35,389 bases of DNA from Gemmatimonadota bacterium (GTDB lineage Bacteria > Gemmatimonadota > Gemmatimonadetes > Gemmatimonadales > Gemmatimonadaceae): NCBI GenBank assembly GCA_028287285.1, contig JAQBPY010000003.1, forward strand, positions 1-35,389, given 5' to 3'. The notes under the pieces were generated by a model that was not told where the DNA came from, made no database searches, and saw only the letters and a list, made by a program, of their open reading frames with translations. The translations under genes and the position numbers were made by a program. Shown here piece after piece: positions 35,374-35,389 of the stretch; within the stretch, counting starts at the first letter, position 1; each line of letters begins with the position of its first letter.

Positions 35374-35389
35374 TCCCCAGCTCACGACT

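Larger units (their letters stand above)
34177..35389 (+). mobile_element. IS3-family insertion sequence (right end outside window)
   Basis: OrfA (34248-34550) and OrfB (34547-35373) encode an IS3-family transposase. The left end is placed tentatively at TGAACAGGGGGGAT (34177) because IS3-family ends often begin TGA; the right inverted repeat is not visible before the window ends, so the boundary is unproven. The element follows the TerY-P triad directly and marks the edge of the island. Confidence 0.7.

Overview
The window looks like chromosome of a high-GC Gram-negative soil or sediment bacterium, most likely a member of Gemmatimonadota or a close relative. This placement is an inference. 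It rests on an ADOP-type duplicated FtsX permease, a six-bladed propeller fragment, a secreted TonB-plug protein with an LTxxQ-type tail next to an ECF sigma factor, many GTG and TTG starts, and chains of GTGA/ATGA gene overlaps. No rRNA, tRNA or CRISPR array was seen. Most of the window is accessory, defence-island-like DNA with two housekeeping-looking patches.

Layout. (1) 1-5531: the end of a beta-propeller gene, an ADOP permease, a membrane-anchored DsbA-like thioredoxin, a YkgJ-type cysteine-cluster protein, and two tiny translationally coupled ORFs (70 and 37 codons). By eye its codon use is less GC-rich than that of the neighbours. Small coupled ORFs beside cysteine/redox proteins and an exporter-like permease suggest a peptide-maturation or secretion locus of unknown type. 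(2) 5584-13536: a four-gene, fully overlapping operon behind a good sigma70-like promoter. It encodes an alpha/beta hydrolase, a caspase fused to an iSTAND-like domain, a MoxR AAA+ ATPase, and a 1390-residue membrane protein with a CoxE-like N-terminus, a MIDAS-less vWA-like domain and a large Ig-like exterior. This resembles the MoxR/vWA/protease conflict systems. (3) 13537-19927: a 25-bp tandem repeat, a split LigD (ligase and polymerase as separate genes) around an FAD monooxygenase, then an ECF sigma / membrane protein / TonB-plug secreted protein operon. (4) 19928-23170: a graveyard of palindromic repeats, RND-pump and ATPase remnants, an AbiEi-like antitoxin gene, and its nucleotidyltransferase toxin broken by a stop and a frameshift.

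(5) 23172-34140: the most interesting region. Two divergent operons share a 229-bp intergenic region that has a perfect 17-bp palindrome almost exactly midway between their start codons. Leftward run an unrecognised 436-residue protein, a PLD-superfamily protein with two TDP1-like H-K-N motifs, a 1174-residue SNF2-type helicase and a small YbjN/CesT-like protein. Rightward runs a TerY-type vWA protein, a PP2C phosphatase and a Ser/Thr-kinase-like protein with zinc ribbon, two membrane segments, coiled coil and a helix-hairpin-helix end: the TerY-phosphorylation triad. The proposal is one composite system in which a phosphorylation switch controls a helicase plus phosphodiesterase effector. (6) 34177-35389: an IS3-family insertion sequence with a frameshifted OrfB, cut by the window end.

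All family calls come from reading motifs by eye; no search was run.
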